Below are positions 36,078-45,742 of a stretch of 64,000 bases of DNA, piece after piece. Source of the stretch: Wolbachia endosymbiont (group B) of Parapoynx stratiotata. Its GTDB lineage: Bacteria > Pseudomonadota > Alphaproteobacteria > Rickettsiales > Anaplasmataceae. Below the pieces are notes generated by a model. The model was given only the letters and a program-made list of their open reading frames with translations, was not told the origin of the DNA and ran no database searches. The translations under genes were made by a program, and so were the position numbers. Each line of letters begins with the position of its first letter. Within the stretch, counting starts at the first letter, position 1. The stretch spans positions 372,001-436,000 of the forward strand of contig NZ_OX366335.1 in NCBI RefSeq assembly GCF_947250635.1, given 5' to 3'.

Positions 36078-37058
36078 ATGTTTATGAAATATAAAGCATT
36101 CTTCATACTATTAATTGTTATATCTAACCTGCTTGCTGCAGAACAGCCTGAAGAAAATAAAAATGAAAGCAGTATAAATCAAGAAGACGTATCGAAAAGC
36201 AACACTGATGCTGAAAAAACTTCTCCGCTTCTGAGCGAACTCAAAGAAAGCACAGACCCAACAAATGTAATCAATGAAGAAGTACCTTCAAGTAATCAAA
36301 CAAACCTACAGTCTGAAGAGGAGACTAATATAAAAGATACCAAAGCTCTAACAAGTCCTTTATCAGAAGAAAAAAAAGAAGAACCTGAAGAGAAGAAAAT
36401 CAGTCACAATAATCAAACAAACCTACAGCCTGAAGAGGAGATTAGCAAAAAAGACACCGAACTTTCAACAAGCCAATTAACAGAGAAAAAGAAAGAAGAA
36501 CAGCCTGAAAATATAACACCTGTGAAAAAAGAAAATGAAGAAAGCGAAAAATGGACAAAGCTAAACAAAGAAATAAAAAAACATAAAAGCAAGTCTATAT
36601 ATAAAAGACAATATGATAGCCTAAATGAGCACCTTCCTAAAACTATATTTACTGATGATTACAGTAAGCAATTTTTTTACTGCATCAAGAAGGGCAACTT
36701 AATTTGTCTAAGAGGAGTAATAAATAAGCTAGAAAAAATTGGATTAACAATTCAAGAAATACTAAGATTTAGAAATAAATTGGGTGATACTCCTCTAATT
36801 TATGCAGTGAAACAAGATGAAATAGACACAGTTCGCTTTCTCTTATTACAAGGTGCTGATCCTAGAGTAGTTGATAATAATTTTAAGTCCCCTATTGAAA
36901 TAGCAATCGAAAGGAATCAGATCAACATAATAAACGCAATTGCCGAAATGATGCCATACCTTTTAGAGGATAAAGAAATAAACAATCAAGAAAACTCAGA
37001 GATGTATAACTTTGCTATAAAAATAAAAGAAAACACGTGTGATGCAAAAGATAATTAG
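36078..37058 (+). CDS. Secreted ankyrin-repeat protein
   Basis: A 326-aa protein with a signal peptide (MKYKAFFILLIVISNLLAAE). About 130 residues of low-complexity Glu/Lys/Ser/Thr sequence follow and include two tandem units of roughly 40 residues (NNQTNLQPEEE...STS.L.EKKKEE). A C-terminal domain has two or three ankyrin repeats (GDTPLIYAVKQDEIDTVRFL, then LQGADPRVVD and SPIEIAIERNQINIINAI). The likely location is the periplasm or beyond. Its 3' end overlaps the next gene by 17 bases, so the two are probably translated together. A partner protein is unknown. Confidence 0.8.
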   Translation: MFMKYKAFFILLIVISNLLAAEQPEENKNESSINQEDVSKSNTDAEKTSPLLSELKESTDPTNVINEEVPSSNQTNLQSEEETNIKDTKALTSPLSEEKKEEPEEKKISHNNQTNLQPEEEISKKDTELSTSQLTEKKKEEQPENITPVKKENEESEKWTKLNKEIKKHKSKSIYKRQYDSLNEHLPKTIFTDDYSKQFFYCIKKGNLICLRGVINKLEKIGLTIQEILRFRNKLGDTPLIYAVKQDEIDTVRFLLLQGADPRVVDNNFKSPIEIAIERNQINIINAIAEMMPYLLEDKEINNQENSEMYNFAIKIKENTCDAKDN

Positions 37059-38808
37059 ACTTTTGATATTAATTTTAGTTGGTCATTTATGCTATGGAGA
37101 TGATGCAATCAATGATTTTTTAAGCGCTCTGCATGATGTAAAATACGTATCTTACAATACAAAAGATTTTGCTAAATTTTTAGTACAGTGTAATAAAGCC
37201 AGCATACCACAAGATTTTAAGAAAGGTTTTGGTCCTAATTTAAATGGTGCTAATTTTAGTCAATTGTATTTAAGCAAATCTATTTTTGATGGAGTAAGTT
37301 TAATTGGTGCCGATTTTTCTAACACCGATTTATCAGATGTGTCTTTTATCGATGTTGATTTACGTGGTGCCAATTTTTCCAATGCTAATTTACATGGCGT
37401 TAAAATAAAAGGCACAAATTTAAGTTTTTCAAAATTTGCTTCTACAAATTTAACAGATATCATATTTGATCAGTCTAATATCAGTTATGCTGATTTTATC
37501 AATTCTAATCTCAACAAAGTAAGTATGCGTAATATAATTGGTTTGCATACCAAGTTTTTGAATGTAAAAATGAATTTCTCCAATTTATCAAACTCAAGTG
37601 CCAGCTACATCAATTTTAGTGATAGTGAAATAAACGACACTGTTATGCAGAAAAATAATTTCGACAACGCAAGTTTCTTTGGAGTGGATGCACATAAGCT
37701 CAAGGTACAATTTTCTTCATTAAAAAATGCTAACATATATGGTGCAGAAATAAAAAAATCGGATTTTACAGGTAGCAATCTTTCAAACGCCTATTTTAAT
37801 TCTTCCATTATAGTCAACAGTAATTTCGAAAAAGCCAATTTAAGCAATTCACAAATTTCCTATGTGAAAGGGGATAATTCAAACTTCATTAAATCTATAC
37901 TAAATGGTTCCAAGATAAAACATGCATATGTTTTCGAAGCAGACCTTCAGGATGCTGACTTATCTAATATTGATTTTAGTTTTAGTGAATTGTATAAAGT
38001 TAACGCCTATGATGCTAACATTTGTCACGGAAAGTTTCATAATACTAAAGTTGTGAATTCTGACATGAATGGTTCGTTCTTTGACCATTCATTGTTTACC
38101 TCTGCAAAAATAGAAGATTCAGATCTTTCCACAACTTCAATGTATAAGACAAAAATTAAAGACTCTCAAATTTATAATAGTACTCTTTCCCACCATAATA
38201 TGGATTCGAGTGAGATAGAAAATTCAATATTCTTCAAATTATTAGCTGATAATTCGAGCTGGTCTAAGTCAAAAGTCACTAATTCAAACTTTATTGAAAG
38301 TGATTTCAAATCCTCCGTGTTTTATGATAATGCCTTTAGAAAGACTAGTTTTTTTCTTAGCAATTTGAGTAATTCAACAGTGAGTGATGTCTCTTTCCTC
38401 TCTTCAAGCATATATAAAAGTTCAATTGCTGATATTCATTTAACAGATTGCAAATTTGATAATTCAATTTTGATTGACAATCAAGGACAGACAAAAATTA
38501 CAAATCTAGAGAATGCCATAACTTCAATTAAAGATCTGCAAGAGAAAATATCGCAGGGCAAAAAATTTGATGTAAATTATTCTTACTTTGAGTTTAAGGA
38601 TATGAATTTAGAAAATGCTAATTTTTCTAATTCAATATTAAGTAGAGCAAAGTTTGTAAACGTTAATTTGAATAAGGCAAATTTTGAAAAAGCCGATTTA
38701 CGTTATACTGTCTTTGATAATTCCTCTCTTATTGATGCCAATTTATCAAATTCTAATTTAGAGGGCTCTAGTCTTTTAAACTTTGATTCAAAAAATACAA
38801 AGTCTTAA
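37042..38808 (+). CDS. Secreted pentapeptide-repeat protein
   Basis: A 588-aa protein with a signal peptide (MQKIIRLLILILVGHLCYG) followed by about 550 residues of pentapeptide repeats of the A(D/N)(L/F)xx type. Examples are LIGADFSNTDLSDVSFIDV and RGANFSNANLHGVKIKG. These predict a long right-handed beta helix, interrupted once near residues 490-520 by a coil-like segment (ENAITSIKDLQEKISQG). Many repeats are degenerate. Some pentapeptide proteins mimic DNA (Qnr, MfpA), but an exported one cannot do that and is more likely structural or adhesive. The ATG at 37042 sits within the 3' end of the ankyrin gene; a GTG at 37039 is one codon earlier. Confidence 0.85.
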   Translation: MQKIIRLLILILVGHLCYGDDAINDFLSALHDVKYVSYNTKDFAKFLVQCNKASIPQDFKKGFGPNLNGANFSQLYLSKSIFDGVSLIGADFSNTDLSDVSFIDVDLRGANFSNANLHGVKIKGTNLSFSKFASTNLTDIIFDQSNISYADFINSNLNKVSMRNIIGLHTKFLNVKMNFSNLSNSSASYINFSDSEINDTVMQKNNFDNASFFGVDAHKLKVQFSSLKNANIYGAEIKKSDFTGSNLSNAYFNSSIIVNSNFEKANLSNSQISYVKGDNSNFIKSILNGSKIKHAYVFEADLQDADLSNIDFSFSELYKVNAYDANICHGKFHNTKVVNSDMNGSFFDHSLFTSAKIEDSDLSTTSMYKTKIKDSQIYNSTLSHHNMDSSEIENSIFFKLLADNSSWSKSKVTNSNFIESDFKSSVFYDNAFRKTSFFLSNLSNSTVSDVSFLSSSIYKSSIADIHLTDCKFDNSILIDNQGQTKITNLENAITSIKDLQEKISQGKKFDVNYSYFEFKDMNLENANFSNSILSRAKFVNVNLNKANFEKADLRYTVFDNSSLIDANLSNSNLEGSSLLNFDSKNTKS

Positions 38809-38843
38809 AAAAGCTCTATAATGTACTTGTTAAATAAAGAAAA

Positions 38844-39452
38844 ATGACCGTAAAAAATGAGGGCATACTACTGATTCTATCCTCTCCTTCTGGAGCTGGA
38901 AAAACTACTATATCAGAAAAATTACTTGAGCAATCAACTGATTTAGTTATGTCTGTTTCTATGACTACACGCAAACCTCGTCCCGGTGAAGTAAACGGAA
39001 AAGACTATTTTTTCGTTACTGAAGAAAAGTTTCACGAACTATGTAAGGCTGGTCAAATGCTTGAATATGCCAAAGTTTTTGAGAATTTTTACGGTATACC
39101 AAAAGATTTTATAGAACAAAACCTGAGCAGTGGAATAAGTGTTTTACTGAATATAGATTGGCAAGGAGCATTTCATTTGTTTGAAATCTTAAGAGAAAAA
39201 GTTGTAAGTGTTTTTATACTACCTCCCTCAATGGAAGAGCTTAGACTGCGTCTACAAAGGCGTAATAGTGATGATGAAATTGAAATAGAGCGTAGATTAG
39301 CCGAAGCGCAAAAAGAGATAAGTAAAAGTAATAAATATGATTACGTAATAATTAATGATGATCTTGATAAAAGCGTAGAAGAGATAAAATCAATACTAAG
39401 TAAAGGAATGCTTAAAAAATTAGAAGAAAAATCAAGTTTGAAAGATCTATAA
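38844..39452 (+). CDS. gmk: Guanylate kinase
   Basis: Phosphorylates GMP to GDP. The P-loop LSSPSGAGKTTISEKL (residues about 12-27), the GMP-binding segment MTTRKPRPGEVNGKDYFFV and LLNIDWQGAFHL are all conserved. The length of 202 aa is normal. It starts 35 bases after the pentapeptide gene on the same strand, though no functional link is evident. Confidence 0.97.
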   Translation: MTVKNEGILLILSSPSGAGKTTISEKLLEQSTDLVMSVSMTTRKPRPGEVNGKDYFFVTEEKFHELCKAGQMLEYAKVFENFYGIPKDFIEQNLSSGISVLLNIDWQGAFHLFEILREKVVSVFILPPSMEELRLRLQRRNSDDEIEIERRLAEAQKEISKSNKYDYVIINDDLDKSVEEIKSILSKGMLKKLEEKSSLKDL

Positions 39453-39695
39453 AAACATTGGTTTGTCTCTTTCAGAGCACTCATGCTTCACAGTTTAGCC
39501 ACATTTATTATTTTTTAAGATAAAATAGTTAAAATAGTAGACAAGTGCTAAAGTGGGGATTTGACTATGACAATAGATTTTCTAATAGAAACTAGTTTTC
39601 TGCCTTTTCACCTATATTTCGATAACATCTAGCTCAATTTAAAAGTTTAATACAATTCGTTAACGCCAAATAGCTTTTAATATTGAGGTTTTAAT

Positions 39696-41738
39696 ATGAG
39701 TATAGATCTAAGTGTATCAGTTACTAATGCAAACAAACCAGATAAATATATAAACAAAAATGAAAAACAAGATAAAAAAGACAAGCAATTGTATAATATT
39801 ATAGAGAGAAAGGTAAAAAAAGAAAAACATCAGCATAAAAAACCAGGAAGTCGAGATGGAACACTCAAGGAATGTAAAAGGTTATTTAAGGAAGGCGCTA
39901 GTCCTGAAGTATTAACTAAATTAGAAAAATCGCTTAGAGAACAGGAAAAATATCACAGATATTATGTCCAATGTTTCCTTCCAGTGCTAGGTGAAGTAAT
40001 AGAACGATCGAAAAGAATATCAAATGAAACAAAAAAACAAGTAATTTCTGAAGTCACTAAAAGTTGTTTTAGTAGGCACAGCGAACAAGACAGTGGCTAC
40101 GGTAGCGATTTTGAAGATGAAATGAACGGAATATCAGATTCTGATAGCGATTTTGAAGATGAAGTAAACGGAACACTAGATAATCATGTTCAATTACTGA
40201 AAGCAATCGAAAGTGGAAATAACAGTAAATTTAGAAAATATCTAAAAGATTGCACGAATGTTGATGGTATAAAAGATGAAAAAGGAAATAATATTTTACA
40301 CCTTATTGCATCGCTCAAAAAGAAACAAAAGCTTAAGTTTCTAGATACCTTGATAAAAATAGCTAACGAGAAAAATTTAGTACAACTTGTTGATAGTGAA
40401 AATCAAGAAGGAAAGACTCCTTTTCAGGTAGCACTAATTAACAAGATAATAAAAGGGAAACATGAGTCTAATACAGTTAGAAGTAGCGATAATACACTTA
40501 AGTTTCTTGCAAAATTGTTAAAGTATGGAGCCAAGCTAAGCTTACCTACAGAGGATTTAGAAAAATTATCTAAAAAGCAAAATGAATACTATCTTAAATT
40601 TTTAGAGAAATTGGCTGAGCGAAAACCAGAAATAAAAACAAAAGTTGAAGAAGTTATAGCCCATACCATAAATACTCCAGATAGTAATGATAATTATCAA
40701 TTACATTTAGCAATTAAAAATAAAGATGAGAAATCCTTTAAGGAGTTATTGCAAAAAGGAGCAGATATCAACCTTAAAGATGCAAATGGCAATAATGCTT
40801 TACACCATATTGCCTTGCTGAGAGGGAAGCAAAAAGTTACATGCTTGAAATTAATATCAGCCTTAGTAAAAGAAAGAAAAATATCTGAAGATAAATTAGA
40901 TGAATCTATAAAAGCAACTAACAGGCAAGGCAATACACCTCTAGAATTAGCACTAAAGAAAAAAGCAGAAAAAAAAAGTATCGAATACCTATCGCAAGAA
41001 ACAATTTTTGATTTAGCAACTAATTATGATAATACAACAAAGTTTTGTGCAGCATTATTACAAAACGGTGCTAACCCTGATTCTTTATGGTTAGAAGATC
41101 CAGAATTCCATACTAAAAAGTACTATTTAACTTTACGAGATCTAAAAGATTGTTCAAGCACTCCACAGAAAGCACAGGAGAAAGCTAAAGAACTAAAAGA
41201 GAAGCTTGAGGAAAAATACCACTGTGGAACTGCTTCGAAAAAATGTCAATCAGGCATTAAAAAGCTAGGTTCTGGTGTAAAAAAAGGAGCATCTGCTGTA
41301 TGGAAATGCATTGATCCGGGCAGGAGAGCTAGTGTATTGTTAGCAATCACAGTAGCAACTACTATTATTACAATGGTAACACTTTCTTGCTTCCAAGGAC
41401 AAATTGCAATTGGAGCAGCGTTACCCATCATAGCTATAACAGGAGTGGTGTGTCTGATATTCACTTTGGGACTTAGCGACATTAGGAAGTCTGTTAAGGA
41501 ATTAACCAACGATAAGCAAAGCCGTAAAGATGATCACCTAGCTGCAAAACAACCTGAAAATATTACTGAACAACAAAATTTAGCTAACAACTCAGCAGAG
41601 CAAGAAGTACAAAGATCGTCAGATCAATCAGAGCATACAGAAAGTCCAGCTACTCAAATGAGCAATATATCAATATCACGTCAATTTACAAATATGCTAG
41701 ATGGATTGACTAATAAATTCTCTTTTCCGGGGCGATGA
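39696..41738 (+). CDS. Ankyrin-repeat protein with C-terminal membrane anchor
   Basis: A 680-aa protein with a basic, Lys-rich N-terminus, an acidic repeat ([20 protein letters not shown], near residues 145-165) and two ankyrin blocks. The first is about 165-290 ([19 protein letters not shown]), the second about 325-470 ([20 protein letters not shown], then [10 protein letters not shown]). Two hydrophobic segments lie at about 547-569 and 572-595, followed by a polar tail. There is no N-terminal signal. Wolbachia encodes many such proteins and some are secreted effectors; this one would be membrane-anchored. TTGAGG precedes the ATG. The 3' end converges with and overlaps sdhA. Confidence 0.85.
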   Translation: MSIDLSVSVTNANKPDKYINKNEKQDKKDKQLYNIIERKVKKEKHQHKKPGSRDGTLKECKRLFKEGASPEVLTKLEKSLREQEKYHRYYVQCFLPVLGEVIERSKRISNETKKQVISEVTKSCFSRHSEQDSGYGSDFEDEMNGISDSDSDFEDEVNGTLDNHVQLLKAIESGNNSKFRKYLKDCTNVDGIKDEKGNNILHLIASLKKKQKLKFLDTLIKIANEKNLVQLVDSENQEGKTPFQVALINKIIKGKHESNTVRSSDNTLKFLAKLLKYGAKLSLPTEDLEKLSKKQNEYYLKFLEKLAERKPEIKTKVEEVIAHTINTPDSNDNYQLHLAIKNKDEKSFKELLQKGADINLKDANGNNALHHIALLRGKQKVTCLKLISALVKERKISEDKLDESIKATNRQGNTPLELALKKKAEKKSIEYLSQETIFDLATNYDNTTKFCAALLQNGANPDSLWLEDPEFHTKKYYLTLRDLKDCSSTPQKAQEKAKELKEKLEEKYHCGTASKKCQSGIKKLGSGVKKGASAVWKCIDPGRRASVLLAITVATTIITMVTLSCFQGQIAIGAALPIIAITGVVCLIFTLGLSDIRKSVKELTNDKQSRKDDHLAAKQPENITEQQNLANNSAEQEVQRSSDQSEHTESPATQMSNISISRQFTNMLDGLTNKFSFPGR

Positions 41739-43515
41739 AATTAATCTCATCGCTCAGAGTTTTTTTAGCAACTTTTTTATAGTCAATTTCTACACTGACT
41801 TGGCTTTTCTCTTCTTTAAGCCATGCCATAGTATGTTTCATCCAATTTTTATCATCACGCTCGGGAAAATCTTCACGAGCATGGGCACCTCTGCTTTCCT
41901 TACGATTAGCTGCACATTCCATGGTAATAACCGCTTGTGGAATCATATTTGCAAGCTCCAGTGCTTCAACCAAATCACTATTCCATATCATACTGCGATC
42001 TTCAACTGCAATTTTAGGCATCATTTTTGCTACTTCTTTTATAGCTTTTTTACCTTCTTCTAAAACTTCAGCAACACGAAATACTGATGCATATTTCTGC
42101 ATAGTGTGCTGCATTTCACTGCGTATTTTTGCTACTTTGAGCTCTCCAGAAGCAAATCGCATTTTATTAAATCTATCTACTATCCAGTCTGTGCAGTCTA
42201 AATGCAATTTTTTATGTGGTGCATCAGGTTTCAATTTTTCTTTTGCTCTGAGCGCTGCAGCTCTACCAAAAACCACAAGATCAAGAAGCGAGTTAGAGCC
42301 AAGTCGATTTGCACCATGTACAGAAACACATGCCGCTTCTCCAATTGCAAACAATCCATCCACTACTTCTTCCTTACCTTCCTTCAGTGTTATCACTTCT
42401 CCATGATAGTTGGTTGGAATACCGCCCATGTTGTAGTGAACAGTTGGAATAACAGGTATCGGATCTTTAGTAACATCAACTCCTGCAAAGGTTTTTGCTG
42501 TTTCACTAATACCTGGCAATCTGAGTTTGATCACTTCCGGATCAAGATGCGATATATTCAAGTACATATGATCTTTCTTTGGCCCAACTCCCCTTCCCTC
42601 TCTAATTTCAATTGTCATTGCTCGACTTACTACATCACGAGAAGCCAAATCTTTTGCCTTTGGCGCATAACGTTCCATAAACTTCTCACCCTGAGAATTA
42701 ACGAGGTACCCACCTTCACCGCGGCATCCTTCCGTCATCAAGCACCCTGAGCCATATATTCCTGTTGGATGAAATTGCACAAATTCCATATCTTCAAGTG
42801 GCAACCCAGCTCTCACCACCATGCCATTACCATCACCTGTGCAGGTGTGTGCACTTGTTGCAGAAAAATAAACACGTCCATAACCACCTGTTGCTATTAC
42901 CACAGAATGTGCACGAAATCTATGCAACGTACCATCACACAGCGACCAAGCTATCACCCCACAGCATGTCCCTTTGTCCATAATCAAATCGATTACAAAA
43001 TATTCGACAAAAAATTCAGCGTTAAATTTAAGACATTGCTGATATAGAGTATGAAGAATTGCATGCCCAGTTTTATCTGCTGCTGCACAAGTACGCTGAG
43101 CCGATTTTCCTTTACCAAAGTGAGTTGTCATTCCACCAAAGGCACGCTGATATATTTTTCCATCTTCCGTACGAGAAAAGGGTACACCAAAATTTTCAAG
43201 TTCAATCACAGCTTTTGCAGCATTTTTACACATATACTCTATTGCATCTTGATCGCCAAGCCAGTCTGAACCTTTTATTGTGTCATACGCATGCCAGCGC
43301 CAGTCATCTTCAGCAATATTACTCAAAGCTGCACTAATTCCTCCTTGCGCTGCAACTGTATGACTTCGTGTAGGGAAAATTTTAGAAATGCAGGCAACTG
43401 AAAAATTAGTTGCAGCCATTCCAAGTGTTGCTCTAAGCCCTGCTCCACCTGCACCTACTATCACCACATCATACTCATGCTCTATGATTTCATACGCTGA
43501 CTTATCCATATCCAC
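41710..43515 (-). CDS. sdhA: Succinate dehydrogenase flavoprotein subunit
   Basis: The catalytic subunit of respiratory complex II, oxidising succinate with a covalently bound FAD. It has the dinucleotide motif [14 protein letters not shown] near the N-terminus, [15 protein letters not shown] with the His that carries [18 protein letters not shown] and [20 protein letters not shown]. The C-terminal [16 protein letters not shown] block is typical. At 601 aa it is full length. No sdhB/C/D genes are adjacent. Its last 29 bases overlap the end of the convergent ankyrin gene and include a terminator-like hairpin. Confidence 0.97.
   Translation of the reverse strand: MDMDKSAYEIIEHEYDVVIVGAGGAGLRATLGMAATNFSVACISKIFPTRSHTVAAQGGISAALSNIAEDDWRWHAYDTIKGSDWLGDQDAIEYMCKNAAKAVIELENFGVPFSRTEDGKIYQRAFGGMTTHFGKGKSAQRTCAAADKTGHAILHTLYQQCLKFNAEFFVEYFVIDLIMDKGTCCGVIAWSLCDGTLHRFRAHSVVIATGGYGRVYFSATSAHTCTGDGNGMVVRAGLPLEDMEFVQFHPTGIYGSGCLMTEGCRGEGGYLVNSQGEKFMERYAPKAKDLASRDVVSRAMTIEIREGRGVGPKKDHMYLNISHLDPEVIKLRLPGISETAKTFAGVDVTKDPIPVIPTVHYNMGGIPTNYHGEVITLKEGKEEVVDGLFAIGEAACVSVHGANRLGSNSLLDLVVFGRAAALRAKEKLKPDAPHKKLHLDCTDWIVDRFNKMRFASGELKVAKIRSEMQHTMQKYASVFRVAEVLEEGKKAIKEVAKMMPKIAVEDRSMIWNSDLVEALELANMIPQAVITMECAANRKESRGAHAREDFPERDDKNWMKHTMAWLKEEKSQVSVEIDYKKVAKKTLSDEINFIAPEKRIY
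41732..41766 (+). terminator. Rho-independent-like terminator of the ankyrin gene, inside sdhA
   Basis: GCGATGA (41732-41738) pairs with TCATCGC (41747-41753) across the 8-base loop AATTAATC, and a seven-T run follows at 41760-41766. It includes the stop codon of the upstream gene and lies within the last codons of sdhA on the other strand. Confidence 0.6.
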
Positions 43516-43717
43516 TTATTTTATCATCACAGGCTTATAATATCACAGAAGTAGAAAAAATCTATACAAGTTTTCTGGATGTAAGCTTCTGAAACAAATC
43601 TATAGTAAACGATGTAATAACAACCATAGGGTGTTATGAAAGTAGCTGACATTGGAATGACACTATCATAAAGGAATAAGTGTAGTTATTTGCATAACAT
43701 TGATGACTTATGCCTAT
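43516..43717. repeat. Intergenic repeat unit upstream of sdhA
   Basis: The module 'atgaaagtagctgacattgg' followed by 'aatgacac' lies at about 43635-43662, a single diverged copy of the dispersed palindromic repeat. Nothing else is recognised here. Confidence 0.6.
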
Positions 43718-44128
43718 TTAATTAGATCTAAAATTAGATAGAAAAAGGTAATCTTGATAAAACTCATTTACAACAAGTTCTCTCGCACTTGAATTTTCCG
43801 TTTGCACTTTTTTGTATCCTAATTTATGGCTTATTGAATCTTTATATGAACTAACTGCTTTATATATCTTACTTACCTCTCCTGGAAAGATACCACCAAC
43901 AATTATAACGCATAACCCTGCAACTGTTGCAAAAGCTAGAGTTAAACTTTGCCTCCAGCTAGCTTTTTTTTCTTGTATACCAGCAGGGCACAATTCACTT
44001 GACATTTCTTTTAGATACTCATGCCACATGTGATTGCAGTTTGTACATTTCACTTTTCTTCCAGATTCACCTATTTGCCCACGAGATACTAAGTAAGTTT
44101 TAGTACAATTATGACATTGTATTTTCAT
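43718..44128 (-). CDS. Zinc-ribbon (MJ0042 type) single-pass membrane protein
   Basis: A 136-aa protein whose N-terminus is the MJ0042-type zinc finger: CHNCTKTYLVSRGQIGESGR followed by KVKCTNCNHMWHE, giving two CxxC pairs. A single transmembrane helix follows at about residues 62-84 (LAFATVAGLCVIIVGGIF) and a short polar tail. Similar proteins are common in Alphaproteobacteria and are uncharacterised. It is divergent from dapD with a 38-base gap. Confidence 0.8.
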   Translation of the reverse strand: MKIQCHNCTKTYLVSRGQIGESGRKVKCTNCNHMWHEYLKEMSSELCPAGIQEKKASWRQSLTLAFATVAGLCVIIVGGIFPGEVSKIYKAVSSYKDSISHKLGYKKVQTENSSARELVVNEFYQDYLFLSNFRSN

Positions 44129-44166
44129 AGTGCTTACGTATAAAATAATATAAATTTGATATCAAT

Positions 44167-45000
44167 ATGTATATAATAAATGAAAAATTTGCAACTAAAA
44201 AATTACAAGATGAGATAGAAAATATTTGGAAAGATAAAGAAAAACTTAACCTAAAACACGAAGCAACATTAATAATCAAAGAGGTAATTGAGTTACTTGA
44301 CAGTGGTAAAATTAGAGTAGCAGAAAAGCTATCAAGTGGAGAATGGATAGTACATAAGTGGATAAAGCAGTCAATATTATTACATTTCCTCACTGAGGAA
44401 AGCAAAATAATAGACAACACCAATTGCTGGTTTGACAAAATCGGTAGTAAGTTTAGTGAATGGAATGAGGAAAAATTTTACCAGTCAAAAATTAGAGCAG
44501 TCCCTGGATGTTTTGTCCGCCAATCTGCTTACATAGGTAAAAATGTTGTTCTAATGCCAAGCTTTATCAACGTTGGTGCATACATTGATTCTGGCACAAT
44601 GATAGACACTTGGTCAACAGTTGGTAGTTGTGCACAAATAGGAAAAAACTGTCATATTTCCGGTGGAGTGGGAATAGGAGGAGTTCTTGAGCCTATTCAA
44701 GCTTCTCCAGTCATTATAGAGGATAATTGCTTCATTGGAGCGCGCAGTGAGGTAGCCGAAGGTGTTATAATAAGAGAAGGATCAGTCCTTAGTATGGGGG
44801 TGTTTATTGGAGCATCAACAAAAATTATTGACAGAGAAACAAGCAAGATATTTTATGGTGAAGTACCACCTTACTCTGTAGTTGTATCAGGATCTACTCC
44901 ACCTAAAAACAACATTTCAACCTATTGCGCAGTTATAGTAAAAAAAGTGGACGAGAAGACGAGATCAAAAACTTCTATAAATGAAATATTGAGAATCTAA
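44167..45000 (+). CDS. dapD: Tetrahydrodipicolinate N-succinyltransferase
   Basis: Transfers succinyl from CoA to tetrahydrodipicolinate on the succinylase route to meso-diaminopimelate. The N-terminal helical domain is followed by a left-handed beta-helix of hexapeptide repeats ([20 protein letters not shown], then [19 protein letters not shown] and [14 protein letters not shown]). The length of 277 aa is typical. Together with murD in this window it supports retention of a lipid II precursor pathway, which is known for Wolbachia even though it lacks a full wall. Confidence 0.96.
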   Translation: MYIINEKFATKKLQDEIENIWKDKEKLNLKHEATLIIKEVIELLDSGKIRVAEKLSSGEWIVHKWIKQSILLHFLTEESKIIDNTNCWFDKIGSKFSEWNEEKFYQSKIRAVPGCFVRQSAYIGKNVVLMPSFINVGAYIDSGTMIDTWSTVGSCAQIGKNCHISGGVGIGGVLEPIQASPVIIEDNCFIGARSEVAEGVIIREGSVLSMGVFIGASTKIIDRETSKIFYGEVPPYSVVVSGSTPPKNNISTYCAVIVKKVDEKTRSKTSINEILRI

Positions 45001-45282
45001 CTACTTACCGTCACTTTTTTTATCATTATTACTAACTATAGTAATGGCATATGCGCATAATTCTGGAAAAGAGATCCCGTTTTCTTGAGACAGCTTGTAT
45101 AATTTTTGCAAACTTTCTTTAACTTTATTAGGAATGTTTCCTCCACGCTCCTTTGCAAGCCATGAATCTTGATGGTGAATTGGATGAGTATCACCCTTTG
45201 GATTTCCTATATATACTGCAAAAGGTGCATTCTGTCCTTTGAAATCACACTGTACAGTAAATTTTTTTATAGACTCAGCCAT
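45001..45282 (-). CDS. Small DUF2610-like protein
   Basis: A 93-aa soluble protein with KKFTVQCDFKGQNAPFAVYI, then GNPKGDTHPIHHQDSWLAKE and RGGNIPNKVKESLQKL. I recall this pattern as the DUF2610 family found in Rickettsiales, with unknown function. The ATG at 45282 directly follows the TAA of the upstream gene (TAAATG), preceded by AGAGG, so the two are a translationally coupled pair. It converges with dapD; the two genes end on adjacent bases. Confidence 0.75.
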   Translation of the reverse strand: MAESIKKFTVQCDFKGQNAPFAVYIGNPKGDTHPIHHQDSWLAKERGGNIPNKVKESLQKLYKLSQENGISFPELCAYAITIVSNNDKKSDGK

Positions 45283-45675
45283 TTAAAGACCTCTACTTTT
45301 CTTTTTAACCGATTTTATAGAAGATACAAGAGGTGGTTTTTTGATAAAATCTTGCCTATTAAACACACTTTCTTTGCCTTCTAAAGCTCGACGAACATCG
45401 GCTCTGCTTAGCTGTGACTCTTTTGCTACCCTCATTCCATGCTTTACCATAATATTAGTATATGCTAACACTTTTTTTACTAACTCTAGATCACCATTCA
45501 ACATTTGAACCAATGCTTGAAATACCTCCGCTAAAGTTAATCCATCAGCACTTACAACCTTATTTTCTACAAAATTGATAGCTTCTTTAAATTTATATTC
45601 AATACCATCATCTTGAGGTATAAGGGTAACATAATCCGTATCTTGATTGTCCATAACCAAAGCAATACTACTCAT
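45283..45675 (-). CDS. Small protein of unknown function
   Basis: A 130-aa soluble protein that I do not recognise. It has an acidic N-terminus, a helical middle (NGDLELVKKVLAYTNIMVKH) and a strongly basic C-terminal tail (KKPPLVSSIKSVKKKSRGL). It sits immediately upstream of the DUF2610-like gene on the same strand with no gap, so the two products are likely to act together. The basic tail could suit nucleic acid binding, but that is speculation. Confidence 0.7.
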   Translation of the reverse strand: MSSIALVMDNQDTDYVTLIPQDDGIEYKFKEAINFVENKVVSADGLTLAEVFQALVQMLNGDLELVKKVLAYTNIMVKHGMRVAKESQLSRADVRRALEGKESVFNRQDFIKKPPLVSSIKSVKKKSRGL

Positions 45676-45742
45676 ATGTTTTTAAACTTATATTATATAT
45701 ATAAATACTCCACTATTTTATAGTATGGCACGCTATAGTTAA

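Noticed and set aside
41800..43337. Several overlapping plus-strand frames opposite sdhA
   Set aside because: They lie entirely antisense to a strongly conserved enzyme, have no ribosome binding sites and read like reverse translations.
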